From NCBI GenBank assembly GCA_949126835.1, contig OX421495.1, positions 2,230,552-2,294,551 of the forward strand: a stretch of 64,000 bases of DNA. The letters are read 5' to 3'. The notes below the pieces were generated by a model. The model did not search any database, was not told the DNA's origin, and worked only from the letters and a program-made list of their open reading frames with translations. The DNA is from Anisus vortex (Eukaryota; Mollusca; Gastropoda; Planorbidae). The position numbers were made by a program, and so were the translations under genes. Positions 25,401 to 40,400 of the stretch are shown in pieces. The first letter of the stretch is position 1. Each line of letters opens with the position of its first letter.

Positions 25401-28400
25401 TATGGCCCCTAGAATGATAACGTTTAAACTGTTACACCCTGCCACACAAATATAAGACTAGACAACAAAGTTTACATATATCTCTTAAAATAATTTTTTT
25501 TTTTAAATCTGGCAACTTACATCACTGTTTGAAAGCTTAATGTCATTGGGCTGTTCATTAACATCCTGCACAGTAATTGTGAATGTTTTAGTGAAGTTGG
25601 CAGGGGGGACTCCACCGTCGGTGCATCGTAAAGTCAGCTGATAGGATGATTGCTGCTCGTAATCAAGTGCTTTCAGAATAAACAGAACTGAGGAGGAATC
25701 CACCGCAAAAGTATCCCAGTATGTTATAACCTGCAGTTCAGAATAGATACAGTATCATGACCTGAATATGGTAACAAATATACAATTTATTACACATTAC
25801 ATGTAGTTTACGATAATAATAATTTTATTTATATAACGCTGCAAACAAACATAATATAAGTTTAGAGCGCATTTAACATTAAGCAACAAAAACATGCATG
25901 GAACACAGATACAAATCTCTGAGCTAGAGAAGTATAAAAACATGCATGGAACACAGATACAATTCTCTAAGCTAGAGAAGTATAAAAACATGCATGGAAC
26001 ACAGATACAATTCTCTAAGCGAGAGAAGTATAAAAACATGCATGGAACACAGATACAATTCTCTAAGCTAGATAAGTATAAAAACATGCATGGAACACAG
26101 ATACAATTCTCTAAGCTAGATAAGTATAAAAACATGCATGGAACACAGATACAATTCTCTAAGCTAGATAAGTATAAAAACATGCATGGAACACAGATAC
26201 AATTCTCTAAGCTAGAGAAGTATAAAAACATGCATGGAACACAGATACAATTCTCTAAGCTAGAGAAGTATAAAAACATGCATGGAACACAGATAGAATT
26301 CTCTAAGCTAGAGAAGTACAAAAACATGCATGGAACACAGATACAATTCTCTAAGCTAGAGAAGTATAAAAACATGCATGGAACACAGATACAATTCTCT
26401 AAGCTAGAGAAGTATAAAAACATGCATGGAACACAGATACAATTCTCTAAGCTAGAGAAGTATAAAAACATGCATGGAACACAGATAAAATTCTCTAAGC
26501 TAGATAAGTATAAAAACATGCATGGAACACAGATAAAATTCTCTAAGCTAGATAAGTATAAAAACATGCATGGAACACAGATACAATTCTCTAAGCTAGA
26601 GAAGTATAAAATCATTTTGTTATTACATCAAAAGGATAAAGAGCTAATTGAAAATTTCAAAATTTTATGAAAAACATAAGACAGAGCAACACACTGTAGT
26701 CTTTACCGACTTAATATAAATGTCAAACAGTAGGGCAATAAAATATTTAAAGAATATAGAGAAATTTACTTGGAACACATGGCTTTGTCCTACATCAGGA
26801 TCCTCACATGTTAACAGTCCAAGTTTAAATATCTTTTGGTTTTCCGGAATTTCTAATTTTGTGGCTCCGACTGAAATATTCTAGTCATGAAGGAAAGAAA
26901 ACAAGATCTGAATATTCTGATTCAATAAGTCTTTGCTTGGTTTTGAAACTATAGGATACAAATATGCTTTTATGAAGAACAGTAAAAAAAAATTTGATGG
27001 TTAGATTTTTAACATTTTATTTTTATCATATTTATGTATTTTCATTTGGAGAAAGATGACAGCTGATGTGTCCATTCGTTCCCCCCAATGACCACAACTG
27101 TCAACGGTCTGATGATGATGATGATGTAATTTCATGTGATAAAGTATTAATAAAAAATGATATGACATTTTTGTATTAAAAAAGTGTTAAAATTAATTGT
27201 AATTGTGTATGTATTTTTAGCTGCAGGGTTCAAAGAAGCTCTACACAATTTGCAATAAAACCATATTGCTTACATTAACTGAATGAATTAACCCTAGTTA
27301 GAACAAAAGTAAAATAAACACATTACTACTTACTTTAAGCATCGTGTTTAAATAAATAATTTTTTTAACAACTTAAAACTATTTTTTTTAGTTAAAATGT
27401 ATCTAATAAAATAAAACTGGCTTCTGTATCTTAAGTGCCCATTTAAAAATTACTAAAAAAAAGCAAAACTTACATAAGGGGGATCATTGCTGTCCAGAAC
27501 TGTAATTTTCCAACCATTTTTTATAGGTAGCTGCCCCTTATCTTTAGCCACGGCATCAAGCATCAGGAAAGGTGAGTCTGCAGAGTAGCGTACAGTTTGA
27601 GCCAGGAGAACTTTCTGAGAGCAGACGGTGAACGTTGAACGCAAAGTGGCAACATTTTTCTGAAAGACAAACATAGAATTACATTTCAGTGTCTTTTTTC
27701 TAACATTTATAATAAAGTAGAAAAATCACACACAGATGAAGTAAAGTAAGACTAAATAGTCTATCTACACCAGTTTCTGTGACCCTGGCAAACTAGGCGA
27801 TTGTGTGACCAGCACAATGCCCAGCCGCATTCACTTTATCCCAACTAAAGTCAGGTACCCATCAGAGCTGGGTGGACTCAGGGACCTCCTCCAGACCAAA
27901 GATACAAATTCTAGTCTTCACCAGGATTTGAACCCAGGACCTTCAGTACGCCAGCTGTTGCTTGATCCCCATGCCCCACAGATGAATTGGTCCACTAATA
28001 ATTAAAGTTGGACAGAAATAATATGAAATTCCACATTTTTTCCTTCTTGCTTTTAATAAAAGGAAACAAACGCACAGATACACAAACTGCTTCGGCAGTA
28101 TCCAGCCTGAAATTTTTGGCCGATGCGTCTGTTAGCTCGATGCTGATCCTGTCAATGTTGTCGGGGTCGTAAGTCTCTATGTAACCAACCACTGCATTCA
28201 GATCTGTTTTCTCAGCCACTGTTTGATTGGCACTGATTGATGTGAAGTTCATGAGTAGAGGAGGCTCATTTGCATCCGTGACTGTGATGGTGAAATTCAT
28301 GGCAACCTTAAAAAGGAAAAAAAAAAACCTGATGAATTATTTGATGCGTCACACGTGGAGTGTATTTCATGTTCAATGGGCTGCACACTACATATGCACC

Positions 28401-31400
28401 ATTCACTACATTATAAAAGTCATGTAAAGTGTCCCTATCAGACTAATTTATCAATACTTAAAAGAATTTTGATCTTTGCAATAAGTAAATTTTACCCTGT
28501 TGGACAGAGTTCATCCAAAAGTCCAGTGAAGCAGCATTCACCAGTTTTTGTAGCCACAGCAGACTAGGGCATTGTGTGACCAGCACAATGCTCAACCGCT
28601 TTTACATTTACCCAACTAATATCAGTTATAACTAAAGTCATGATAAAACGACTAACCGACTTGGGTGGAGTGCCAGTGTCTGATGCGATCACCTCCACTT
28701 TCAATCGAGGGGCTGTCTCAAAGTCAAGTCTGCCAAACACAGTCAAGGCGTTGCCCGTCACTGTGAAGAAATCAGAGTTGGTGACAGTGAAGCTTAAAGC
28801 CTGCCCAAGGTCAGGATCTTGTGCTGAGAGAACCCCAACTACAGTGTCAATGGCTGATGATTCTGAAACAGTTGCAGCTGAGAAAAAAACAACCAAGAAA
28901 AGGTTATTACAAACTTCAATTAGCGCTTTTGGCACTTCAATTAGTTTCTTACCCCTCCCTACAAAAGGTATTAAAAATATCCTTGAAAGAATAAATAAGA
29001 AAAGTTTGTGCAGCCAAATATGAATATTTGGTACACTTGGAGAACTTGGTTAAAATTCACAAATTTTTTTACTAAAGAATACATGTATTTTAGTCATCCT
29101 TAGAGCCACAGTTAAAAGCATGGTAAAAGGTTTCTGTGGTCATGGCCTACAAGGCCTACATGGTCTACAAGGCTTACATGGCCTACAAGACCTACATGGC
29201 CTTCAAGGCCTACATGGTCTACAAGGCTTACATGGCCTACAAGACCTACATGGCCTACAAGGCCTACATGGCCTACATGGTCTACAAGGCTTACATGGCC
29301 TACAAGACCTACATGGTCTACAAGGCCTACAAGGGAATTGCGCTTATCAAAATGCAAGACTAGACTCAAACCACAGATAAGTGTAAAACGCAAAAATTTT
29401 ATGTATAGAAAGGGCATCTGTAATATGTAAGATAAGATGCCCTGCTGCATATACATTTCACAACTAATGTCAAATATCCAGCAGAGTTAGGTAGACTCAG
29501 GGACACCCTCCGGACATGAGTAAAAAATCACAGTGTCTTTTACCTGGCTTCTGGCCCAAGACGGTCAGAATGACAATCCTTTAGATGACCGTGTCCATTA
29601 AATAACGAGAATAGACTGACCATTAATCCCATAGAAATCTCACTCACCTGAAAGTTGTAGATTAGTTGGCGGCTCATTGACATTCATCACCTGAAGGCTC
29701 AGGTCAAACTGACCAGACAAGGGCGGCGAGCCACTGTCTGTAACTTTCACCTTGATTATGTAGCTCGGGCTCATCTCAAAATCAAGCTGGGCTGAGGCTA
29801 CCACCAAGGAGCCATTTTTTACTCCGAAAATGTTGTTTGGGTTCACGGTAAGCTCGAAGGTAAAGGTCTGGCGCAGCTCCTCTTTGTTGTCAGGGTCAGT
29901 GACAACAAAGCTTCCCACCTCAGCACCGACACTTGCATCTTCCGAGACCTGAAAAATTAAAGCACATAGCAGGTCAAGTAATGAGAGTTCATATTGCTTT
30001 AACATCCTCTTTTTATGAATTAATCCAAACATATAGTTTTCTTAATCTAAAAAAACAAAATTTAAGTTTGAAGGTCAATAATAAAAAAAAATATTAAGTC
30101 CAACTTAGTATAAATGTTAACAATTTTTTAATTATTTTTTTAATTAGTTTGATGCACAACATTGGTTTAATGTGAGAATTAAATAGATTAAATTCTCTTC
30201 TTTAACAGTTGACTTTATACAGTAGAAACACAATGGAATTCTCAATGAGAAATCAATTGCACATTAAGGTTTATTTTTAAAAATATTAGCATGGGACACT
30301 TTTCATTATAGATATTTATTATGCAATTTCCAATGAATTTATATATTTATAACAGTTGTCACAACAGGCTTACGATCTTATCCTATCCAAGTCTAAATGA
30401 TATTATCTTATGTATTATAGACGCTATGCTCCTTCTGTAAAAAAGGTTATTGCGTCCTACACACATCTGTGGTCTGAGTCTTGCCTTGCATTTTTATGAG
30501 TGTTTTAAATGATGTTAAGTTACAGGTTTTCCTGGTTTGTTCAGGCAACCCATTCCATGTCCGGATGCCTCTCAGGAAGAAAGTGTACTTATAAGTATTT
30601 GTTCTTGCATAAGGGATAAGAAAATTGTTTTTGTCCTTTTTTTTAATCTAAACATTGCACCAGGTTGTTATTGTGTTGTATTTCTAAGTTAGAATTTAAT
30701 GCCTTATGTATTATTACTACATTACTCATTGCCCTTCAGTAGGTCTAGTGATTTAGCTATTGTTGTTTATCTTGTCAGTTGTGATGACTGCCTTTCTTAA
30801 GTTTTATTTTTTCCCTTGGCATAGTTTTAAAATCACTAGAATGTCAAAATCACTAGAATGTCATTAGAAAGAATTAATGATTTTAGAAACATCCGAGTTC
30901 TACTCATGCTTTACTCTTAAGTTATTTAATGGATCAGAGTTTAGCCTAAACTAATAGCGACTAAGCATTCACTTAGATCACAATAAGAATTTTCCTTTCA
31001 TTAGAGTCAAAAGAATCTTTTGTAAAACCTTATTTCTGGTCAAAGCCAAGGAAGATGGCGGCTCATTCACATCTAAGACTTCCACTGTTATGTTTTTCTC
31101 TAGGGACAATGGTGGCTGCCCGCTGTCTGTCACCTTCAGGGTTATCTGTATGGTCTTTGTCCGCTCATAGTCGATGTTGGCAGCTGTTGACACCTGGGAA
31201 ACACAAGCTTAGAGCATTATAAAATACTCAACTCAGTTTTTTTATTAAAATTATTTAAAAGCAAAGTATACCATCGGACCATATTGATCCATGGGGCAGA
31301 GGTTGCAGTGTTCACCAGTTTCTGTGGCCACGGCATACTAAATGATTGTGTGACCTGCACTATGCACAGCCGCCTTTACTTTACCCCAACTAAGGTCCTG

Positions 31401-34400
31401 TATCCATCAGAGCTGGCTAGACTCCAGACCCGGGAAAAAATCCTAGCCTGTACCAGGATTCAAACCAAGGACTTTAGGTACACCAGTAATAAGTGTATTA
31501 TAATTTTAAAGTTATCCTAAAATGTATTTTTGTCATTTCTTGTTGTTGTTTTTCTTGTTTAAACTATATTGCATAGAGTTATAAGTGTTTTAACTATAGA
31601 ATTTAAATATGGTTAATACATTATAACACAACTATATTTTCATTTATTTCTGGTTTATTTGTATTTATTGGGTTGAGAGACAGATATTATAATTACTTAT
31701 ATTTATATTAAAAACCTTTCCTAACCCAAGATTAATAGGATGCCATATTAAGTTATGTTAAGACTGCTGAAGCTAAAAATTCTATGATAAAGATAGTTTG
31801 GATACGATTAAAGTAAAGGATATATTTTCTAATGTTATGACAATAAGTGGTTACTAATTCATTTATGATACCACTGTTAATATTAACAATAAAAAGTTAA
31901 AGTAAAGTATCTTTTTTTAGACCAGAATGATCCATGGAGCTAGCTGCTGAGCACCATTCACCAGTGTCCATTGCCAGGGCATACAAGGGGATTGTGTAAA
32001 GTAAAGTATCCTATAGGAACCAATTGGCCGCTGCATACTAGGGGATTGTGTGGCCAGCACAATGCCCAGCCACTTTTAGTTTACCCATCTTAATGTTAAG
32101 TTCCTTTCAAAGATGACTAGCCACAGTCTGGGACATTTTCTATACCTGGATACAACACAAGACCTTGGTGCTGACCACCAGGTCCCATTAATTTATAACA
32201 CTTAACTTAAAAATAAAATTACATTAGGTATAAAGGAAGTGTCACCTTCAACATGTTATCAGTGATGTAAAACTGTGTTGTGGCAGAGACTGCGAATACA
32301 AACGTCTGCCCTTTGTCAGGATCCATGGCGCCTAAATTAGCTGCCATCAAACCCTGTGAATTTTCTTTAATCTTGATGCTTGAAGTCACTTCATTATTAA
32401 TTAAAATGTTCTGAAAATATAAAAATAATAATGTAGAGTTCCTAATGACTAATGAAACATGGCTGCAAAAATTGTTCTGAACAATGAAGGAAGCTCAACC
32501 CCTGTCTTAAGACATTGCACTGGCTACCTATGAAATTTATAATAAAATTCAAAGTTCTGACTAGGCTATGCTCTATAAAACAAATATGATCAATATCCAC
32601 TGTACATCAGATCAATGGTTGAGCTGCATACATCAGAAAAAACAGGACTGCGTTCAAACAATATTTATCAACTCAAGGTACCAAAATTGAAAAGAAAAAT
32701 ATTTGCAGCTTGCTCCTACAGCATTGTAGCATCTCTGTGGTGGAACAAACTTCCAAACACAATTAAACAAGCAGATAATATTGACATTTTAAAAACAAAA
32801 TTACAAACATACTTATTCAATTTATTTTAATAACATAGCGTAAATGTAAAGCGCATTCAAAGACTAATTGTTACAAATAGCACTATACAAATTATGTAAC
32901 TTGTAATATGAATATATACGTTTATCTTTGCTATCATTCTGGTTGATTCATAATTTTTTTTTACTTATAAGAAAAGCCTATTTTAATAATACTTTTAAGG
33001 AAAACCTATTTCAATATCAAATAGTTTGACCCTTAAGTATTTTAGTCACATTATTTGGTTTATGTATTACCAGCGGTGGATCGTTCTCATCTTTGACTAG
33101 CAGGGTGAAATTTTTGTCCAATTTGAGTCCGTACTTGTCAAACACAGACACAACAAAACTGTATGAGCTCTGTGCCTCAAAATCCAGGGCCCTGTTCAAA
33201 GCCACGCTCGAAACACAGCGAGTCCCTTGCTGTTGAAGAAAAACCTAGTTTAGTCAATTTCAAAGGTTTGGGAAAATTGATTCAATAAAACTATGGATTC
33301 CTGCAACATAAGATTTTTGCTACGAAGTAACAGAATTGGAGGGAAAAAATTTAACAATTCGTACAAACTAGATGTCCCTTAGGTCAGGGGTTAGCAACCT
33401 TTTGATAACAGCGTGCCAAAGTAGGATTTCTAATTCATTAAGCGTGCCAACAGTCTAAAAGTCATCTTTGCTCTAGCACTCAATTTCTTGTAGAAGAGAC
33501 TTGATTTGACTATTTAGGTGTACTCCGCGTGCCATTGAAAACCAGTCTGCGTGCCAAGTCTGGCACACGTGCCTTAGGTTGCAGACCCCTGCCTTAGTCT
33601 ATTATACCATTGAGGCACCACAGATAGTAATATATGGACTATCTTCCTCCACTACTTGCGTTTTTGTTGTATTTAATTCAGAAAGATTTCATAAAAATAA
33701 TGTGCTCAATTGCATGGTTCATATAATTAGAAGAACATAGACAAAATTTAAAAAGCTGCAAAAGTATTTAAAAAAATGTAAACAGATAAGGGTTACATGA
33801 AAATACTATACAGAACCACACAAGCTGCCCTAGACTGGAACACTAGTTATAAGAGAAGCTCATAATTCAGGAGTGTAAGAAATTGCAGGAGGAACTACAA
33901 AATGTAAAAAATATAGACATGTATGGACCAGTGTATAGCACACATTCTAGTACTTTCTGCACCAAAATCTATCGAAAGCTTACATTAGGAAGTTAGTGTT
34001 GTTATTTGCTTAGCTACAAGGATGCTTCTTAAAATTACTGTTAAGCGGTGAAGTTAAATGTTAATATTGCACACAGGTTCTAGCATTAAATTCTTCTTTG
34101 AACATTCATTGAGTGGCTTGAGTTTATTGTTTCATAGTGAATAGAATCCTAGACAGACAAAAGAATTCCCACAGATTTGTTGCATATTCCATAATAGTGA
34201 AGGATCCAATGTGAAGAACTAAATCAAAAACCAAAAAGACTAACAGAGTGAATGAATAAAGTGTAACAGCACTGACCTTGGTTACAGTAAAACAGCTAGG
34301 TTTCTCAGCCTTGATGACATCACTAGTCACAGTCAGTGTCATGTCCTCATCATAATCAGGATCTAGGACGGTGAACTGACCAATCGCTGTAGCGGGTTTC

Positions 34401-37400
34401 GTAGTTTCCCCTATGATTGGCTGGTCCACAGAGAATATGGGAGACTGGGCGGTGTTGAGGCTGACCAGAGTTATGGAGGATGGCGCTTCACCGACATTCA
34501 AGATTTCAAAATTGAATGTTGCCTTGGCCTTGTAAAATATAAATGTTGTAGAAGACACAAAGTGTCATAATAATCTGGACTAAGTTTCTAACCCAGTGAG
34601 TAAAAAAAATTATTTTGGTTCATACAATTTTGTCACTTCATGAGAACAAATGGTCTTAGAGATGTTAATAAATGTCTTCTTATAGACAAACAAGGCTACT
34701 GGTTGCCTATATTGATTAGATAAAAAGAAGTCCTCAGGAGTGGTGCCTTCACAATGGACAGCTTTTCCTTCAGACACTGAGGAATTCTGAGACAAAAGTG
34801 TATTTTTAAAAAAGAGTTTAAAGACCTATCTCTTTTATCTTTAACTAGTGTTTTTGTGTGGCCTTATCTACAACAACACATGCCACTGAAATGTATACCA
34901 AGTGCGCACTGAGCATGCTAAATGTAATAGCCTGGCGAGATGCGCTATATAAATAACCATCATCATCACCATCATGTTTACAGTGTAATAAATGTTGAAT
35001 AGACAATATAGAGTAAGCTAAGTAGCAGTATAAGGGGCACGATGGCCCGTAAAGTAAAGGTGGCTGGGCGTTGTGATGGCTACACATCCCCTAGTATGCC
35101 ATGGCCACAGAAACTGGTGAACGCTGGTACTTTAATACTAAGTAGCAGTATTAAAAAAAAAATTTTAAAGATAAACAGCCAACCTCTCTCAAGGTAAGAA
35201 AATGTCTTGGTAATGAAAAAAATATATGAAAAGCAGTTTATTCCAAATACACATGGGTGTTATATTTAATGTACAAGTTTAAAATACAATATTAAATGTT
35301 CTAATGCAACTCAAGGTGGGGATTGGTTTCACTTACAGTCAAGGATGGAACGCCCGAGTCTGAAACTGTTATTTGTATTACAACACTGGGAGCAGATTCA
35401 TAATCTAATGGACTGGCTAGAAGAAGTTGATTACCATCAATTTTGAAAGCGCCAACTGTTAAATGACAAAAACAACAATATTGACTATGTGACTGAGAAT
35501 TTCCAGTGTCATTGGATACAAAAAAAACTTTGGAGTGCACTCGTTTGAATCTACATGCAACAGCTTGCCTCAGACACTGAATCTACATGGAACAGCTTGC
35601 CTCAGACATTGAATCTACATGGAACAGCTCTTGCCTCAGACATTGAATCTACATGCAACAGCTTGCCTCAGACACTGAATCTACATGGAACAGCTTGCCT
35701 CAGACATTGAATCTACATGGAACAGCTTGCCTCAGACATTGAATCTACATGGAACAGCTTGCCTCAGACATTGAATCTACATGGAACAGCTTGCCTCAGA
35801 CATTGAATCTACATGGAACAGCTTGCCTCAGACATTGAATCTACATGGAACAGCTTGCCTCAGACATTGACTCAACATGGAACAGCTTGCCTCAGACACT
35901 CAAGATTTTGAGACATAAGGGTGTTTTAAAAAGGTCATTCTCTAATCATATAAGTGCTCTTTCTTCTCGAGTGGCATTCGGGCATGGAATGGGTTGCCTG
36001 AACAAACCAGGAAAACCAGCAACTTATCATCATTCTCATTAACTATTGGTTGTATGTCTTGTGTACCCAAACATCAGCAATTAATACCACGAGAGCACTG
36101 AGCATGCTAAATGTAATAGCATGGAGAAAAGCCCTAAATAAATAACCATTATAATAATAATAATGACATTTGTAAAGCGCTGCGAACAAAGATAATGCAA
36201 GCTCAGAGCACATTTAAGATATGAACACGGATATAATAATACAATAAGATCAAGTCTTTTTAATTTCATTATGACATAAAATGAACGCTTGAGAGACTTG
36301 ATTTGTCTGTTAACAAATGTCATTTAAATAACATTATTGTATTGCTTATTTATAACTACATAATCATATAATGTAACCACCCAGGACACTACACATCTCT
36401 CTTTCAATATGTTCAAACTAATATAAACCATAATCAGCATATTATAAAATGTTATAACAGTGTAGCAATATTTTGTGATTTCTAAATGAACTGTAATATT
36501 AAATTAGAATTATTTTTTTATACATAACTAAACTTATTTTTACAAATAAAGCAACCTACTGTCCGAGTCCATTGAATAATTTAATGTCTGCCCAACATCA
36601 GGATCAGTGGCAGATAGCTTTGTCACAACATCACCTACTTTCATATTCTCTTTCAGCTGAATGCTGGCGCCAACAAAAATGGGTGGGTCATTGGTGTCCA
36701 GAACTTGCACTACAAAGGCGAGGTTGGCAGTTAGCCTTGGTGAGCCAGAATCAATGACCTGAACCTGAAGTTGGTGGGTCCTCTGTGTTTCAAAGTCAAG
36801 GCCGCACCAGGCAGGGGGGGAGCACTGGGCACCTTTAGTGGTCAACTAGTTGAATAAATTAAAGCATCTGTTAACTTTTACATACAGTTCTAATTAAATT
36901 GTTTAGAACAGACTTTCACAAAAACCAAGTCACGACCTGGTACCGGGTGAAGATAACAAAATTACTGGGTAACAAAGAAGGAAGAAAAACGTTTTTAAAT
37001 TTAGGTCATATTCTCTTGGACTTCTAGTACCGGAGCTTTATTTTTCAGACATATTTGTGATATTTCAATCCAATTTTAGCTACAGAACAAGAGTACAAAT
37101 ATTAGTGGGTCACCATGAAACAGTATAAAATACCAAGTTCACAAAAAAAAAGTTTGCGAAATGCTGGTTTAGAATACTTATGACTAAATAGTATGACTAA
37201 ATAGTATGATTGTCAAATGGGGCACTATGGTTCAACTGGCTTACTGAAGGTCATGGGTTCAAATCCTGGTGAAGGCTAGGATTTGTTCTCGGGTCTGGAG
37301 TCTAACCAGCGCTGACGGGTACCTGACATTAGTTGGGGGTAAGGTAAAGGCGGCTGGGCATTGTGCTGGCCTCATTAATCCCCTAGTATGCTGTGGCCAC

Positions 37401-40400
37401 AAAATCTGGTGAACGCTGCTTCACCGGCCCTATGGATCAATTTGCTCCAACGGAATTACTTTACTCTTTTTTTTTTACTTTCTGGTTGTCAATGTTTACC
37501 TTAAGTGTAGATTGTGAAAGCTGAAACCTTCCTCCGGCATCATCTAGCAACAAATACTCAAATGTCTGTTTCAATGTTGAGTTTGACATCAAATTTTTAT
37601 TATCTGGGTCATCTGTTATAAGGTCTCCAATTATTGTGTTTGCTGGACTTCCTTCCAGGATCTACAAATGACAGAATAGAAATAATTGAAATTAAAAACT
37701 ATTAATATTTTTGTTGGAACTAAAGGCTTAGCTTCATTTTTCAATTGCTAAAAGTAATTCATAAGAACTATTTAAAAAATAGAATAATACCAGTAAACCA
37801 AATATTGAAAAAGCAAATTTTGTAAAAAAAATGTGAAACCAAATTAGTATAAATAGATCTTGATCATATCAATATTGTCAGGTGCAAGTCAGAAATTTTT
37901 TTAAGAAATTTTTGGCGTCAAAATTTCCAAATGAAGTTTAAAAAATTTCTTGCAGGCTTGTCCAATAGACTTTCAACTATTTCTTTATGCAGGACCTATG
38001 CAGTAATTTTGCCTCTCCTGAAAAATTTACTTTTTTGGACAGGGCCAGTCTGTACCTGACAATATCAATATCATTGTTTGGGGTAGAAAAGTAGATAACT
38101 CAGTCACTTACTGTATTGTTGTTCAGCTTCACTGATGATGGTGGCTCGTTCACATTCAAAACATTTACTCTGAAAACTTTCTCCAATAAATTTTTTGTAG
38201 AGTCTGTCACAACTACAGATATGTTATAATAGCTCTTTGCTTCATAGTCAATTTTGGCACCTGGAATACAAATACAATTAATTATATACAATTGATGGTA
38301 AAAATGTTCTTAATAGTTTGACAACTTTATCAGTTATGTCGCTTTTAAAAAACACATTTTGAAGTAATTTCTAAAAAGAAATTTATTTTTAAAATTTCAC
38401 AGCTATAAGTAAAGGTATTCTACATTACAAATCAATAATGATCTCAAAAATGACCTAGAACTAGGACCCTTTTTTTCACATTATTTTCTATTTTTAAAAA
38501 ACACAGTTTTGCCAACTTCCATACCCGTTTGTTGGGTAGCATCACATATTTAAACTGATTTTTTGGTACCGTACTAATTGTAATAACTTTAAATCTTAAA
38601 TATAAATGTTTAAGCTTGCCAAAAGTGAGAATGTTCTGAATATATCATATGATTTGCTAGTATGATTTCTATTATTTGACTCACCAGCAACTATTGATAA
38701 CTCTCCATTTGCAGAAATGACTAATGTGCTATCTGAGTTCTTCAGTGAAAATATGTGAGAATCAATTTTATCTTCATCCAATGCACTGAACACTCCCAGG
38801 GCAAGATTTTCACTGTTTTCTGTCACAGAAATTGAAGGCACACTGAAAATAATATCCTAGATGGAAGAGACAAATTGAGACTAATTACTGACTACATTTT
38901 CTGTGTTGTACCGAAGGTCCAGGGTTCGAATCCAGGTGAAGGCTAGGGTTTTGTTTCCCCTGGAATCGAGGATGTCCCTGAGTCTACCCAGCTCTGATGG
39001 ATACCCAACATTAATTGGGGAAAAGTAAAGTAGGTTGGGCATTGTGCAGGCCACACAATCTCTTTTTTTGTGTTAAGACTATGGTAGACTTAGACCACGG
39101 ATGAGCTTAGGATGCAATAATCTTCTTTATTGAACAAGCGTCTGTAATATACAAGATAAAGTAGAATCAAATTTCTCTAGATAAACAGTGTCAAAAGAAC
39201 TTGGTGCAGGTGATGCAGTCACACATTTTAAGCTAGCCAAAAGGCACGCACAATTTTTTCATTAAAAGTGTAGAACATTGGTTCCCAAACTGTTTCTATT
39301 CGCAGAACCTTTTTTTGAAGTAAGGTTTTCCCATTGTGCCATTTCCTAAGTCACAGCAATAAATGTCATATCAAAGAGATTAGTTTTTGGATGAAATGTG
39401 ATGTAAACGCAATTGCTGCTAAATATCTGATATCCCCCAACAGTTGGCCTACATATTATTATATTAATAAGAAATAGGAATCGCAGTGACTTTTTGATGA
39501 AGTAGGGGTCAGTATTTGGCAAATAAAGTGTGCAGTCCTGTGGTTTGCTCACTGGACTGTGGCTCTAACATCTGCTAGTATTAATGATATTTTGATCTCA
39601 ATGTAACAAAAATTCCATTTTTTAGTTGTATAGATTAGTAGTAATCATACAAACTGGGTAGTTATTGTAATGCTTGAAATATACATATAAATTCTTTAGT
39701 CATATAATATTTATTTAATTTTCAAATACTTTTTATAGTTTGATCACTTCAAAGTTATAAATTGCAAGCCATTTATTTTTTATAAAAGACAAAAAAAAAC
39801 AGAAATATTAGCTCAAATAAAACTAGCTAATTATCTCCCTTTAATTAAAACGCGTTTCCACATTTGATTCAATAGTGATGCAGAACAAGTTCTGTTTTAT
39901 CTTATCTTATCTTATACATTACAGACGCTCCTTCTATAAAGAAGATTATTGCGTCCTACGCTCATCCGTGGTCCGAGTCTAGTCTTGCATTTTTATTAAT
40001 GTTCTAAATGATGTTAGGTTATTGGTTTTCCTGGTTTGCTCAGGCAACCCATTCCATGCCCGAATGCCACTCGGGAAGAAAGAGTACTTATATGCATTTG
40101 TTCTCGCATAAGGGACAAGGAAGGTGTTTTTGTCTTTATGTTTATCTGAGCTTTGCAACAGATTGTTATTGGGTTGTATTTCTAAATTAGAGTTTAATGC
40201 CTTATGTATTATTACTACTTTACTCTTTGCCCTTCTGTCCTCTAGTGTTTCTAGGTTTAGTGATTTGACTAATGGTGTTACTCTTGTCAATTGGGAATAT
40301 TCACTAGTTATAAACCTTGCAGCACTTTTTTGAATTTGTTCTAATTTTTTAATGTTTTCTTTAGTTGATGGGTCCCATACAGATCCTGCATATTCTAGTA

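Noticed and set aside
25889..26670. Long open frames on both strands (258 and 272 codons)
   Set aside because: They are the 48-bp minisatellite read in frame; no splice or family support, and the region is intronic.
34610..34795. Possible extra cadherin exon ([12 protein letters not shown])
   Set aside because: E28 joins E29 directly in frame with correct repeat spacing, and the region overlaps LINE-B sequence on the other strand.
39275..39350. hAT-like terminus GGTTCCCAAACTG
   Set aside because: Only one end is recognisable; no inverted partner or duplication found.
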